Shown: positions 47,964-56,608 of the stretch, in pieces
Layout: the number at the start of each line of letters is the position of its first letter
Numbering within the stretch: position 1 is the first letter of the stretch
NCBI RefSeq assembly: GCF_029525575.1
Contig: NZ_JAPDIA010000003.1
Span: forward strand, 1,542,214-1,606,213
Length of the DNA stretch: 64,000 nt
Source: Cohnella rhizosphaerae
GTDB taxonomy: Bacteria; Bacillota; Bacilli; Paenibacillales; Paenibacillaceae
Direction: 5' to 3'
Program-made: the position numbers and the translations under genes
Notes under the pieces: model-generated
What the model saw: only the letters and a program-made list of their open reading frames with translations
The model's database searches: none
What the model was told of the DNA's origin: nothing

Positions 47964-47996
47964 ACACCGCCAACTCCTTTAGGAGAGGCGGTGTTC
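47964..47996 (-). terminator. Terminator-like hairpin in the leader of the DUF559 gene
   Basis: On the minus strand AACACCGCC pairs with GGCGGTGTT, with TCTCCTAAAGGAGTT in the loop (itself able to form CTCC-GGAG), followed by six T. It lies between the promoter at 48022-48050 and the ATG at 47929 and could attenuate the gene. Confidence 0.7.
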
Positions 47997-48021
47997 TTCA
48001 CGCGCAAATGTTTATAGGGCA

Positions 48022-48050
48022 AGTATACTTTTCAGCGTATTTTCGAGCAA
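48022..48050 (-). promoter_or_regulatory. Promoter of the DUF559 gene
   Basis: On the minus strand TTGCTC (48045-48050) and TATACT (48022-48027) are separated by 17 bases. Transcription would start near 48015, about 20 bases before the hairpin. Confidence 0.6.
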
Positions 48051-48173
48051 GAAGAAATTTATCTTTGGCTTTGGGCGAGAGGCAGGCGCTGGAATGGGAA
48101 TACGTCAAATGGGTGGGATGCGACAAAAATCTACTTTTTGCGACTTTTGTTGGAGTAACTTCAAGTTTTCGTA

Positions 48174-48203
48174 TTGACACGGACAATCTGTTCGTGCTAA
48201 TTT
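48174..48203 (+). promoter_or_regulatory. Promoter of the maltodextrin operon
   Basis: TTGACA (48174-48179), a perfect -35, and TAATTT (48198-48203) with an 18-base spacer. The spacer contains CACGGACA-ATC-TGTTCGTG, an imperfect palindrome (48178-48196). Confidence 0.6.
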
Positions 48204-48215
48204 GAATAGGCAGTC

Positions 48216-48233
48216 AACTTAAACGATTAAGTT
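48216..48233. promoter_or_regulatory. LacI-family-type operator
   Basis: AACTTAA-ACGA-TTAAGTT has exact 7-base arms around a central CG, the form typical of LacI-family operators such as those of MalR. It lies just after the promoter at 48174-48203 and before the binding-protein gene, so a bound repressor would block transcription. No LacI gene is seen in the window. Confidence 0.65.
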
Positions 48234-48255
48234 AATGAGAAGGAGTGGGATCGTT

Positions 48256-49567
48256 TTGCCGGAAAACAAAATAGGAAAATTGCTCGTACTGGCGCTTGCG
48301 CTGGTCGCCGCAGCCGGATGCGCGAACGCGAGTACGAAGACGGACGGCCAGGGCAGCGGGCAGCAGACCGATGAGGCGGGCGCGTCGCCGGTTCAAACTG
48401 TAAGCGCTGACATCAAGCCTGAAAAGGGTGCCTCCTTGCTGGTATGGGAGTCCGACGGGAACGAGCGGGCGTTTTTGCAGGAGATAGGCAAGCAATTTGA
48501 AACCGCTTACGGCGTCAAGGTCAAGGTAGAGGTCGTCCCGTCCATCGACACGGTCGGGAAGCTCATGACGGACGGCCCCGCGGGCCTGGGCGCGGACGTG
48601 TTCTCCTCGCCGCACGACGCGATCGGCAAAGGGGCGAGCGCCGGCCTGATGCTGCCGAACGACCGCACGCAGAACGATGTGCTCGAGAACGTCATGCCGT
48701 CCGTCGCGCAGGCGATCACGTACAAGGACGTGCTCTACGGCTACCCGATGTCGGCGGACACCTATGCGCTCTACTACAACAAAAAGCTGATGCCCAAGGA
48801 GCCGGCGACGTTCGAGGAGCTGCTGGCGTTCGGCCGCGCATTCACCGATCCCGCAGCCAAGAAGTACGGACTCGTCTGGGACGTCGCTCAAATCTATCAG
48901 ATGCATGCCTTCATCGCAGGCTACGGGGGGCTATATTTTCGGCGACGACGGCACGAATCCGGACGATATCGGACTGAGCGGCGAAGGCGCGGTCGAAGGC
49001 GTGAAGTTCGCGCGGAGCCTGAAGGCGCTGTTCCCGCTGAATACGGCGGACATCAACAACAACGTGATCTCGGGCCTGTTCCAGGAAGGCCGTGCCGCCG
49101 CGATGATCGAAGGTACGTGGCAGATGGCCAATCTGCGCAAGGCGGGCGTCGACTTCGGCGTCGTCCAGCTGCCGCTGCTGCCGAACGGCGAGCATCCGCA
49201 GAGCCTCATCAGCGTGCGGTCGCTGTTCGTCAATTCCTACACGAAATATCCGAACGCCGCCAAGCTGTTCGCGGAGCTCGCGACGAGCCGCGACAACGCC
49301 AAGCTCCGCTACGAGATGACCGCGCAGCTGCCCACGCGGCGGGATCTGGTGAGCGATCCGGCCATCATGGCCGATCCGAACGTCTCTTCGTTCCTCGCGC
49401 AGCTGCAGAACGCGACGCCGCTGCCCGTCATTCCCGAGACTTCGGCGCTGTGGGTGCCTTCGTACGCGGCGTTGTCCGTCATCTGGAACGACGACCGCGC
49501 CGACATCAAGAAAACGCTGGACAATATGGCGAATCAGATGCGCACCGCCATGAAAACAAGCGGATGA
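48256..49567 (+). CDS. Maltodextrin-type ABC binding lipoprotein, frame broken once
   Basis: About 436 residues. A type II signal (GKLLVLALALVAAAGC) gives a lipidated Cys near residue 21. The mature part is MalE-like: VWESDGNERAFLQEIGKQFE, VEVVPSIDTVGKL, GADVFSSPHDAIG, YGYPMSADTYALYYNKKLM, then after correction GGYIFGDDGTNPDDIGL. One G too many at 48925-48930 breaks the frame near residue 224. Start taken as TTG with AAGGAG 10 bases upstream; an ATG at 48235 in frame lacks a ribosome site. The stop overlaps the MalF gene by ATGA. The maltodextrin role rests on similarity to MalE/MdxE and on the downstream glucosidase. Confidence 0.88.
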
Positions 49568-50949
49568 GCCGGGGAGATCGCGCGATCGCTTATCGCGCCG
49601 GTCCGGCGGGTCCGGCGACGGCAGGGCTGCTGTCCGCTTTCTGCGCGGGAGGGGGACAGCTGCTGAACCGCCAATACGCCAAAGGCGCGCTGTTCATGGC
49701 GGCCTATGCCGTCGCGCTGATCGTCGGCGCGCCGCGCATCGGCCGGGCGCTCGAAGGGCTGATCACCCTCGGCGACACGCCGACGCGGATCGTCGACGGC
49801 GCGCTCGTGCGGGGAGACCATTCGATTTTCCTGTTGATCAACGGTCTGCTCGCCTTGTTCGCCGGCGCTGCGCTGCTGCTCCTCCACGCGCTGAACGTGA
49901 CCGACGCTTATCGGCACCGCGCTGCCCTGATCGCAGGCGGCGGACCGTTCCCCGGAACCCGCAGATACGGCGACGCGGCGGCGGCCCAAGCCCTGCCGAA
50001 GCTCGGGCGACCGGCGCCGGTCCATCGCCGCTCCCGCGACGGGCGGACGGCACTGCTGCTGCTCGCGCCCGCGCTGCTGTTCGTTCTTTTCGTATCGGTC
50101 GTGCCCATGCTTTTTAACGTGCTGATCGCCTTTACGAACTACGCGTCGCCGAACCATATTCCGGATCGCTCCCTCGTGAGCTGGACCGGCCTGCAGACGT
50201 TCTCCCGCCTGCTGTCCGACCGGGCGTGGACGTCCACCTTCGGCGGCATCTTCGCCTGGAACGTCGTTTGGGCCGTGTTGTCCACGCTTGTCGCCTACTT
50301 TGGCGGTCTCGCCGTCGCGCTGTTGATCGAGCACCGCAAGGTCCGGTTCAAAAAGCTGTGGCGAACGGCGTTCGTGCTGCCCTGGGCGTTCCCGTCGTTC
50401 ATCGCGATCCTCGTCTTCCGCGTGCTCTTCAACGGCGCGCTCGGTCCGGTCAACGGCCTGCTGGAGCGCGCCGGACTGCCGGCCGTTCCTTGGCTGTCCG
50501 ACCCGACGGTCGCCAAGCTGACGGTGCTGCTCGTGCATTTCTGGATGTCGATGCCGTTCCTGATGGCGCTGCTGGCCGGCATCCTGACGACGATCCCCAG
50601 AGACCTGTACGAGGCCGCCGAGGTGGACGGCGCGGGCGGCGCGTCGAAGTTCAGGCGGATCACGATGCCGCATGTGCTGATCGCGACTTCGCCGATTCTG
50701 ATCATGCAGTTCGCGTCGAACTTCAACAACTTCAACCTGATCTACCTGCTGACCGACGGCGGTCCGCCGAATCCGGACTACTACTTCGCGGGTTCGACCG
50801 ACATTTTGCTGTCCTGGATCTACAAGATGACGCTCGAGCAAAACCAGTTCAACATGGCTTCGGCCGTCTCCATCGTCATGTTCGTCGTCGTCGCGCTCGT
50901 CTCCGTGCTGAACTACAGCCGCACCCATTCGTTTCGAGAAAAGGATTGA
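49564..50949 (+). CDS. MalF-type ABC sugar permease
   Basis: 461 residues, about eight membrane segments. The N-terminal 170 residues carry two extra segments (GLLSAFCAGGGQLLNRQYAKG, LLINGLLALFAGAALLLLHA) before the transport domain, as in Gram-positive MdxF proteins. The EAA loop is YEAAEVDGAGGASKFRRITMP near residue 350, and FNLIYLLTDGGPPNP near 393 is the MalF-type substrate region. It overlaps the binding-protein stop (ATGA). The ATPase is absent, as expected for MsmX-dependent systems. Confidence 0.92.
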   Translation: MSRGDRAIAYRAGPAGPATAGLLSAFCAGGGQLLNRQYAKGALFMAAYAVALIVGAPRIGRALEGLITLGDTPTRIVDGALVRGDHSIFLLINGLLALFAGAALLLLHALNVTDAYRHRAALIAGGGPFPGTRRYGDAAAAQALPKLGRPAPVHRRSRDGRTALLLLAPALLFVLFVSVVPMLFNVLIAFTNYASPNHIPDRSLVSWTGLQTFSRLLSDRAWTSTFGGIFAWNVVWAVLSTLVAYFGGLAVALLIEHRKVRFKKLWRTAFVLPWAFPSFIAILVFRVLFNGALGPVNGLLERAGLPAVPWLSDPTVAKLTVLLVHFWMSMPFLMALLAGILTTIPRDLYEAAEVDGAGGASKFRRITMPHVLIATSPILIMQFASNFNNFNLIYLLTDGGPPNPDYYFAGSTDILLSWIYKMTLEQNQFNMASAVSIVMFVVVALVSVLNYSRTHSFREKD

Positions 50950-50955
50950 GCGACC

Positions 50956-51790
50956 ATGAAACGTATGCAAGACCATCTTGTCGCCGCGGGGCTGTATGCG
51001 CTGCTGGCCGCCATCTTCGCCGCGACGGTGTATCCGCTCGTCTGGGTCGCCGGCACGGCGCTCAATCCCGGCGATACGCTGCTCATCAGCAGCATGGTGC
51101 CGGAGCATCCGACGCTTCGGCACTTCGGGCGGCTGCTGCGCGAGACGGACTTCGCGCTGTGGTACCGCAACACGATGTTCATCTCCGTATCCAATATGCT
51201 GCTCTCGACGCTGCTCGTGACCGTGACGGCGTACGCCTTCTCGCGCCTTCGCTTCAAGGGGGAGGCAGGTCGGGCTCATGACGCTGCTCGTGCTGCAGAT
51301 GTTCCCCGGCTTCCTGTCGATCATGGCGATCTTCGTGCTGCTGCTCCAGACGGGGCTGCTCAACACGCATCTGGGGCTGATCCTGATCTACGCGGGCGGC
51401 TCCGTCTCGTTCGGGGTTTGGGTGATGAAGGGTTACTTCGACACGATTCCCCGCAGCCTCGAAGAGGCGGCGATCATCGACGGCGCCGGGCGTGCCGACG
51501 TTTTTATCCGCATCCTGCTGCCGCTATCGGTTCCCGCGATTACCTTCGTCATGCTGACGGCGTTCATCGGACCGGTCATGGACTTCATTTTGCCGCAGAT
51601 CGTGCTTCGCTCTTCCGACAAGATGACTTTGGCGCAGGGGCTGTACGGCATGGTGTCGGACAAAATGAACTCCAGCTTCAGCCTGTTCGCCGCCGGCTCC
51701 GTGCTGACCGCGCTGCCGATCACCGCGCTCTACATGTTTTTTCAGAAGTACCTGATTCACGGCCTGGCCGCGGGAGCGGACAAGGGCTGA
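50956..51790 (+). CDS. MalG-type ABC sugar permease, frame broken once
   Basis: About 277 residues, six membrane segments. The EAA loop is EEAAIIDGAGRADVFIRILLP near residue 172; FMFFQKYLIHGLAAGADKG-like C-terminus (MFFQKYLIHGLAAG) is diagnostic of MalG. Removing one G from 51258-51262 joins FSRLRFKGRQVGLMTLLVLQ. It begins 6 bp after MalF and completes the maltodextrin importer. Confidence 0.92.
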
Positions 51791-51827
51791 CCATTCATCG
51801 CGCCCGCGCGGCGCCTAGGAGGACGTT

Positions 51828-53201
51828 ATGCCGTCTAAAATCGTAACGCTGGCCGGATTCCGGTCCGAATTTTTGGACAATGAGAGAGAGCTCTATGTTT
51901 ACTTGCCCGACGGCTACGGAGAGGCAGCGAATAAGGACGTTCGCTACCCGGTGCTGTATATGCAGGACGGACAGCATGTATTTGCCGCGGACAGCCGGGG
52001 CGGCTCCTGGGAGGCGCACAAGACCGCCGATCGCCTGATCGCACAAGGGCTGATTCGCCCGATCATCATCGTAGGCGTCGCCCACGTGACCGGCGCGCGG
52101 GTGGCCGAGTACATGCACCCGGTGCCGTGGCTCGATAAGGTATTCGGCCAAGGCGCGCAGGGCGACCTGTACGAGCGCTTCCTGGCGGAGGAAGTGAAGC
52201 CCTACATCGATCGCGAATACCGGACGCTGCCGGATGCCGCCCATACAGGGGTGCTCGGCTCGTCGGCAGGCGGCCTGATGGCGTACAATCTCGGCTTCCG
52301 CCGTCCGGAGACGTTCGGCCTCGTCGGCGCGCTCTGCCCGTTTTTCGTTAGGCCCGACCAGCGCCAGGAGCAGGAGCTGTGGCTCAGCGAGGTTCACCGC
52401 TTCAAGCCGCCGATCCGGGTCTGGATGGACGTCGGCGGCGCGGAGGGCTTCACGGTGATGGAGCGGCACGTCCGGACCGTCGTCGGCGCCATGATCGAAG
52501 CGGGCTTCCGTCCCGGGGCCGACCTGATGTATCACTTCGTACCCGAATCCGGTCATTATCAGAAGGACTGGGCAGCCCGGCTCCACGAGCCGTTGATCTT
52601 CCTGTTCGGGCATCCGGGGCGTATCGTCCGATCGCGTCTGCACGGACCGGAGACCGTCAGCCTGACGGAGCCGGCCGCGTGGTTCAGCCCCGCCGACGAG
52701 TACGACAGCGGGTTCGCCGCCACGAATCTGGACGGCGCGTACGCCGTGTCGCAGCCGTCGGTGCTCTCGGTGCTGCCGGACGGCACGATCGTGCCGCGCC
52801 GGGAGGGCGCGGCCGAGGTGACGTACACGAACGCGGCCAAGCAGCAGGTCACGCGGGCGGTCGCGGTCGTCGCCGGCCTGCCGCAGACGGTGCGGGTCAG
52901 CTTCCGCGTCGAGGTGCCGGCCGATACGCCCGATACCGAGATGATCTACGCGGGCATCGAGCTGCCGAAGATCGGCGCGCGGCTTTACGGCGGCACGTTC
53001 GCCCTGCCCCGCGGGTTCGCGGTCGAATTCCGCATCTCCCGCGGCATGGGCAGCGAGGAATCCGACGAATGGGGCCGGGAAGTCCCGTATCGGCTGCTCC
53101 GGGCCGAAGAAGGGCTGCTCGCCGCATACAAGGTGAAGGGCTGGATCGACATAGCGCCGCGCCGAACCGACGCGGCCGCAGAAGAGGAGGAGACGGCATG
53201 A
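51828..53201 (+). CDS. Esterase (alpha/beta hydrolase, Fes-like) with C-terminal starch-binding-like domain
   Basis: 457 residues. The alpha/beta fold (1-265) shows YPVLYMQDGQHVF, the nucleophile elbow GVLGSSAGGLMAYN near residue 144 and a catalytic His in VPESGHYQKDW near 240. It resembles the putative esterase (Fes/IroE/EstD) family. A linker domain (about 270-345) is followed by VSFRVEVPADTPDTEM near 365, which matches the opening of CBM20-type beta-sandwiches. No signal peptide, so cytosolic. Starts 38 bp after MalG with AGGAGG. The next gene is a paralogue that overlaps its stop. The pair may deacylate imported maltodextrins; this is inferred. Confidence 0.82.
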   Translation: MPSKIVTLAGFRSEFLDNERELYVYLPDGYGEAANKDVRYPVLYMQDGQHVFAADSRGGSWEAHKTADRLIAQGLIRPIIIVGVAHVTGARVAEYMHPVPWLDKVFGQGAQGDLYERFLAEEVKPYIDREYRTLPDAAHTGVLGSSAGGLMAYNLGFRRPETFGLVGALCPFFVRPDQRQEQELWLSEVHRFKPPIRVWMDVGGAEGFTVMERHVRTVVGAMIEAGFRPGADLMYHFVPESGHYQKDWAARLHEPLIFLFGHPGRIVRSRLHGPETVSLTEPAAWFSPADEYDSGFAATNLDGAYAVSQPSVLSVLPDGTIVPRREGAAEVTYTNAAKQQVTRAVAVVAGLPQTVRVSFRVEVPADTPDTEMIYAGIELPKIGARLYGGTFALPRGFAVEFRISRGMGSEESDEWGREVPYRLLRAEEGLLAAYKVKGWIDIAPRRTDAAAEEEETA

Positions 53202-54256
53202 CGCTGCTGCGCATCGACAAATTCCGTTCCGAGCTGCTGGACAACGAGCGGGACATCTATATTTATTTGCCGCCCGGCTACAGCCAAAGCTCCGAGCGAC
53301 GCTATCCCGTGCTGTATTTGCACGACGGTCAGAATGTATTCCACCCCGGCTACAACGGGCAATCGTGGAATTTGCACCGCATCGCCGACCGGCTCATCGC
53401 GGAAGGACGAATCGGGGAGATCGTCATGGTCGGGGCCGCCAATATGGAGACGGCGCGCGCGGACGAGTATACGCATGCGCTCGAAGGCGTCGATTATGCC
53501 CGCGACAAAATGGACATTACGCCGAAGGGCGAGCTGTACGAGCGATTCCTGATCGAGGAGCTCAAGCCTTACATCGACGCGGTGCTGCGGACGAAGACCG
53601 GTCCGGCGCATACCGGATTGCTCGGATCTTCGCGCGGCGGCCAGGTCACCTACCATATCGGGATGCGGCGAGCGGACGTTTTCGGCATGATCGGCATCAT
53701 GTCGCCTTACCTGTATTACGTCAATCCCGACAACCTCGCGGAGACGCGCGTATATGCGAGATTCAAAGGCAGGCCCCCGCTCCGCAAGATCTGGATCGAT
53801 ACGGGCGGCAAGGAAGGAACGTTGATCCTCGAAAAGCACGTTCGGGGTCTCGTCGACGAGCTGCTCGCGGCCGGCTACGAGCCGAACCGGCAGTTGGCGT
53901 ATTACTTCGATCCGGAGGCGGCGCACACCGAAGCGGATTGGGAAGCGCGCGCCGCGCTGCCGCTGCTCCACTTCTTCGGACAGCCGGGCGAGCTGGCGGA
54001 CGTCAGCCTTCAGCCTGCGCCGGCGACGGCGCTGCACGGGCCGGACGCGGTCGGACGGTTCGTGCCGGCGGCATCGTATGCCGGCGGGCTGCGCCTGACG
54101 CCGCTTGGCGGTGGCTTCGCGGCGACCGGACCCGCGGAAGGCGTCGCGCGCGTCGACGACGGCGGCATCGTCCGGGGCGCGTGTGCGGCCCCGGTCCGCG
54201 CGGCCTATTCCTTCGAGGGACGAACGGCGCAGGCGGTATGGCCGCCGGGAGAGTGA
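53198..54256 (+). CDS. Esterase (alpha/beta hydrolase, Fes-like), paralogue of the upstream gene
   Basis: 352 residues. It starts with ATGA overlapping the upstream stop. The alpha/beta core matches its neighbour closely (SELLDNERDIYIYLPPGY, YPVLYLHDGQNVF, LLGSSRGGQVTYH with the nucleophile Ser near residue 146, and DPEAAHTEADWE with the His near 244). It lacks the CBM20-like tail. The residue after the nucleophile is Arg rather than Ala, hinting at a different acyl group. A tandem duplication is the simplest origin. Followed by a terminator. Confidence 0.82.
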   Translation: MTLLRIDKFRSELLDNERDIYIYLPPGYSQSSERRYPVLYLHDGQNVFHPGYNGQSWNLHRIADRLIAEGRIGEIVMVGAANMETARADEYTHALEGVDYARDKMDITPKGELYERFLIEELKPYIDAVLRTKTGPAHTGLLGSSRGGQVTYHIGMRRADVFGMIGIMSPYLYYVNPDNLAETRVYARFKGRPPLRKIWIDTGGKEGTLILEKHVRGLVDELLAAGYEPNRQLAYYFDPEAAHTEADWEARAALPLLHFFGQPGELADVSLQPAPATALHGPDAVGRFVPAASYAGGLRLTPLGGGFAATGPAEGVARVDDGGIVRGACAAPVRAAYSFEGRTAQAVWPPGE

Positions 54257-54269
54257 GGCTGCCGAAGGA

Positions 54270-54318
54270 CGGCGGCGGTGCGGAAGCGACGAGCTTCCGC
54301 ATCGTCGCCGTTTTTTTA
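54270..54318 (+). terminator. Terminator after the esterases
   Basis: GCGGAAGC-GACGA-GCTTCCGC (54280-54300) is an exact 8-base stem, extended outward by GGCGG/CGTCGCC, followed by seven T. Confidence 0.8.
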
Positions 54319-54581
54319 ACTTTATAGAAATAAAAAAGGAAAACCGGTTTCCTTGACCTTGGAGTGTGAAGGCCCGCAAACGTTGAACAATGAAAAAAAA
54401 GCTAAACTTTAGATTCCATTAAATAGGAATAAATGGAATTATTATCGCCATGTCAAAACGCGTTGATTGGTCCTCTCCGATTGCGGTTTCTGGCATAGCC
54501 GTTCGATTGGAACCGCGCCGCTGTGGCATTTGCGGGATTTGTCGTATTTTCCCGATCGCCTGATCATAGCAAAATAAGATA
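54319..54581. other. AT-rich gap before the GH13 promoter
   Basis: About 260 bases, clearly richer in AT than the window, without an open frame or repeat. An imperfect inverted pair AACCGGTTT near 54343 is self-complementary. I see no gene; it may hold regulator sites. Confidence 0.5.
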
Positions 54582-54610
54582 TTGAAAAAGCAAAAATATA
54601 GTGCTACAAT
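54582..54610 (+). promoter_or_regulatory. Promoter of the structured leader and GH13 gene
   Basis: TTGAAA (54582-54587) and TACAAT (54605-54610) separated by exactly 17 bases, a strong sigma-A promoter. Transcription would start near 54617. Confidence 0.75.
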
Positions 54611-54613
54611 CTG

Positions 54614-54690
54614 GAAAAATTGAAGGCCATGTTACCGAAAGGTACAACCTCGAACGCAAGTCGGGGCTGTGCCTTTTTCTTTTTTTTTGG
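54614..54690 (+). ncRNA. Candidate structured leader RNA ending in a poly-U tract
   Basis: Starting just after the promoter, the transcript can fold into an outer stem AAGGC (54623-54627) with GCCTT (54671-54675) and two inner hairpins: TACC-GAAA-GGTA (54633-54644) and CCTCG with CGGGG (54648-54652, 54662-54666). A T5-C-T9 tract follows. This looks like an attenuator or riboswitch-size element of about 70 nt upstream of the GH13 ATG at 54775. It does not match a riboswitch class I can name; the c-di-GMP class was considered and does not fit. Confidence 0.5.
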
Positions 54691-54774
54691 CCCGGGAGGG
54701 ATCACGTCCGGTTTTGTCTCACGCAAGCGCTATGGCTTAAGCCCGATCGACAGGAATCAAAGAGGAGGACGGAG

Positions 54775-56608
54775 ATGAACCGAGGAGCGCTCTATCATCG
54801 CCACAAGCAGAATTGGGCTTTTATGTACGACGACGAGCAGGTGCGGGTGAGGCTGCGCGCGGCGCGCGGCGATATCGACGAAGCCGTCGTCTGCTACGGG
54901 GACAAGTACGACTGGCACGGCACCGAGCGTCGCGCGCGGATGGAAATCAAGCTTGCCGATGCGCTGTACGACTACTGGGAGGCCGATATCGCGGTCGATT
55001 CGCGCAGGCTCAGCTACCGCTTCCTGCTGACGTCCGGACAGGAGCGGATCTACTATGGCGAACGCTGGCTGGACGAGCAGCCTCCGGAAGAGTCGTTCGG
55101 CAACTTCGAGTATCCGTACATGAACCCGGACGACGCGATCCGGCCGCCCGGCTGGGTGAAGGATGCCGTGTTCTATCAAATCTTTCCGGATCGCTTCGCG
55201 AGAAGCGGCGAGGCGGCGGGAGGGCCGTTCGAGCCTTGGGGGGGAGCGCGCCGACGAAGCAGAACGCCTTCGGGGGGCGACCTGCGCGGCGTGATGGACA
55301 AGCTCGATCATCTGTCGGCGCTCGGCGTGAACGCGATCTACTTTACGCCGCTGTTTCAGGCGCCGTCGAGCCACAAATACGATACGGAGAATTTCTATGC
55401 GGTCGACCCGCAGTTCGGAACGGCCGAGACGCTCAAGGCGCTGGTCGAAGCCTGTCATGCACGCGGCATCCGCGTGCTGCTGGACTTCGTATTCAACCAT
55501 ACCGGCAGCCGCTTCCCGCCGTTCGTCGACGTGCTGGCGCGCGGCGCGGCATCGCCGTACGCGGACTGGTTCCATGTGCGAAGCTGGCCGGATCCGCACT
55601 CGGGCGCTCCGCTCGTCTGCGAGACTTTCGGGTACGAGGCCGATCTGCCCAAGCTGAACGTATCCCATCCCGCGACGGCCGAATATCTGCTGGAGGTAGC
55701 CGCGTACTGGCTGCGAGAGGCCGATATCGACGGTTTCCGTCTCGACGTCGCCAACGAGATCGACCACCGTTTCTGGCGCAGGCTGCGCGAGACGGTCAAG
55801 GCGGCGAAGCCCGACGCCTATTTGCTCGGGGGAGATTTTCCACGACGCGATGGCGTGGCTCGGGGGCGACCAGCTCGACGCCGTGATGGATTACCCGGTT
55901 CGGGATTTGGCGATCAAGTTTTTCGCATCCTGCATGATCGACGCCGAGACGTTCGCGAACGTCGTCTCGCAGCAGCTCGCGTTGTATCCGCAGCAGGTGT
56001 GCGAAGCTTCCTTCCAACTGCTGGGCAGTCACGATACGGCGCGACTGCTGACGCTGTGCGGCGGGGACGAGGCGCGGATGAAGCTTGCGGTGCTGTTCCA
56101 GTTCACGTATATCGGCGCGCCCTGCATTTACTACGGCGACGAGATCGGCATGAGCGGGGAAAACGACCCCGACAACAGGCGCTGCATGATCTGGGCGCCG
56201 GACGCGCAAAATCGCGAGCTGTTCGCGTTCTACAGGGAGATGATCGCGCTGCGACGGTCGCACGGCGCGCTTCGCGGGGGCGGCATCCGATTTTTGCATG
56301 CGCCGGCGGACGGGCGAACGCTGGCATACGAGCGATTTGCCGGAGACGAGCGAATCGTCGTGGCCTTTAACGCCGGCGCGCAGCCGCAGACGCTGCGACT
56401 CGGTCTGGGCCAGTCCGGCGAAGACGAGGCGGCGGGCATCGAGACGTGGGAGGCGCTTGGCGGGGGCGCCTTCCGTCTGCCTGGCGGAGGGGAGCGAGGC
56501 GGCGTCCCTGAGTTTCAACCGTCCCGCGACGGCTGCCTTGAGCTGCCGCTCGGTCCGTTCGGCAGCGCGGTGCTGCGGCGGCGCGTCCGCAAGGGGGCGC
56601 CGGCATGA
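54775..56608 (+). CDS. GH13 alpha-glucosidase (neopullulanase/cyclomaltodextrinase type), frame broken
   Basis: About 609 residues. An N-terminal CBM34-like domain (1-125) is followed by the GH13 barrel: VFYQIFPDRFA near 140, DFVFNHTG near 238, GFRLDVANE near 319 with the nucleophile Asp, YLLGEIFHDAM near 351 with the acid/base Glu, and LLGSHDTAR near 415. The catalytic Glu appears only after one G is removed from 55828-55832. Between 55238 and 55277 the open frame reads ARRRSRTPS, while the adjacent frame reads APTKQNAFGGDL, the family pattern, so that stretch probably holds two errors that cancel. No signal peptide; it degrades imported maltodextrins or cyclodextrins. The stop overlaps the dehydrogenase gene. 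Confidence 0.88.

Noticed and set aside
54614..54690. Known riboswitch identity (c-di-GMP-I, fluoride, guanidine, preQ1) for the GH13 leader
   Set aside because: The conserved cores of these classes are not present; only the general arrangement of stems and a terminator fits.
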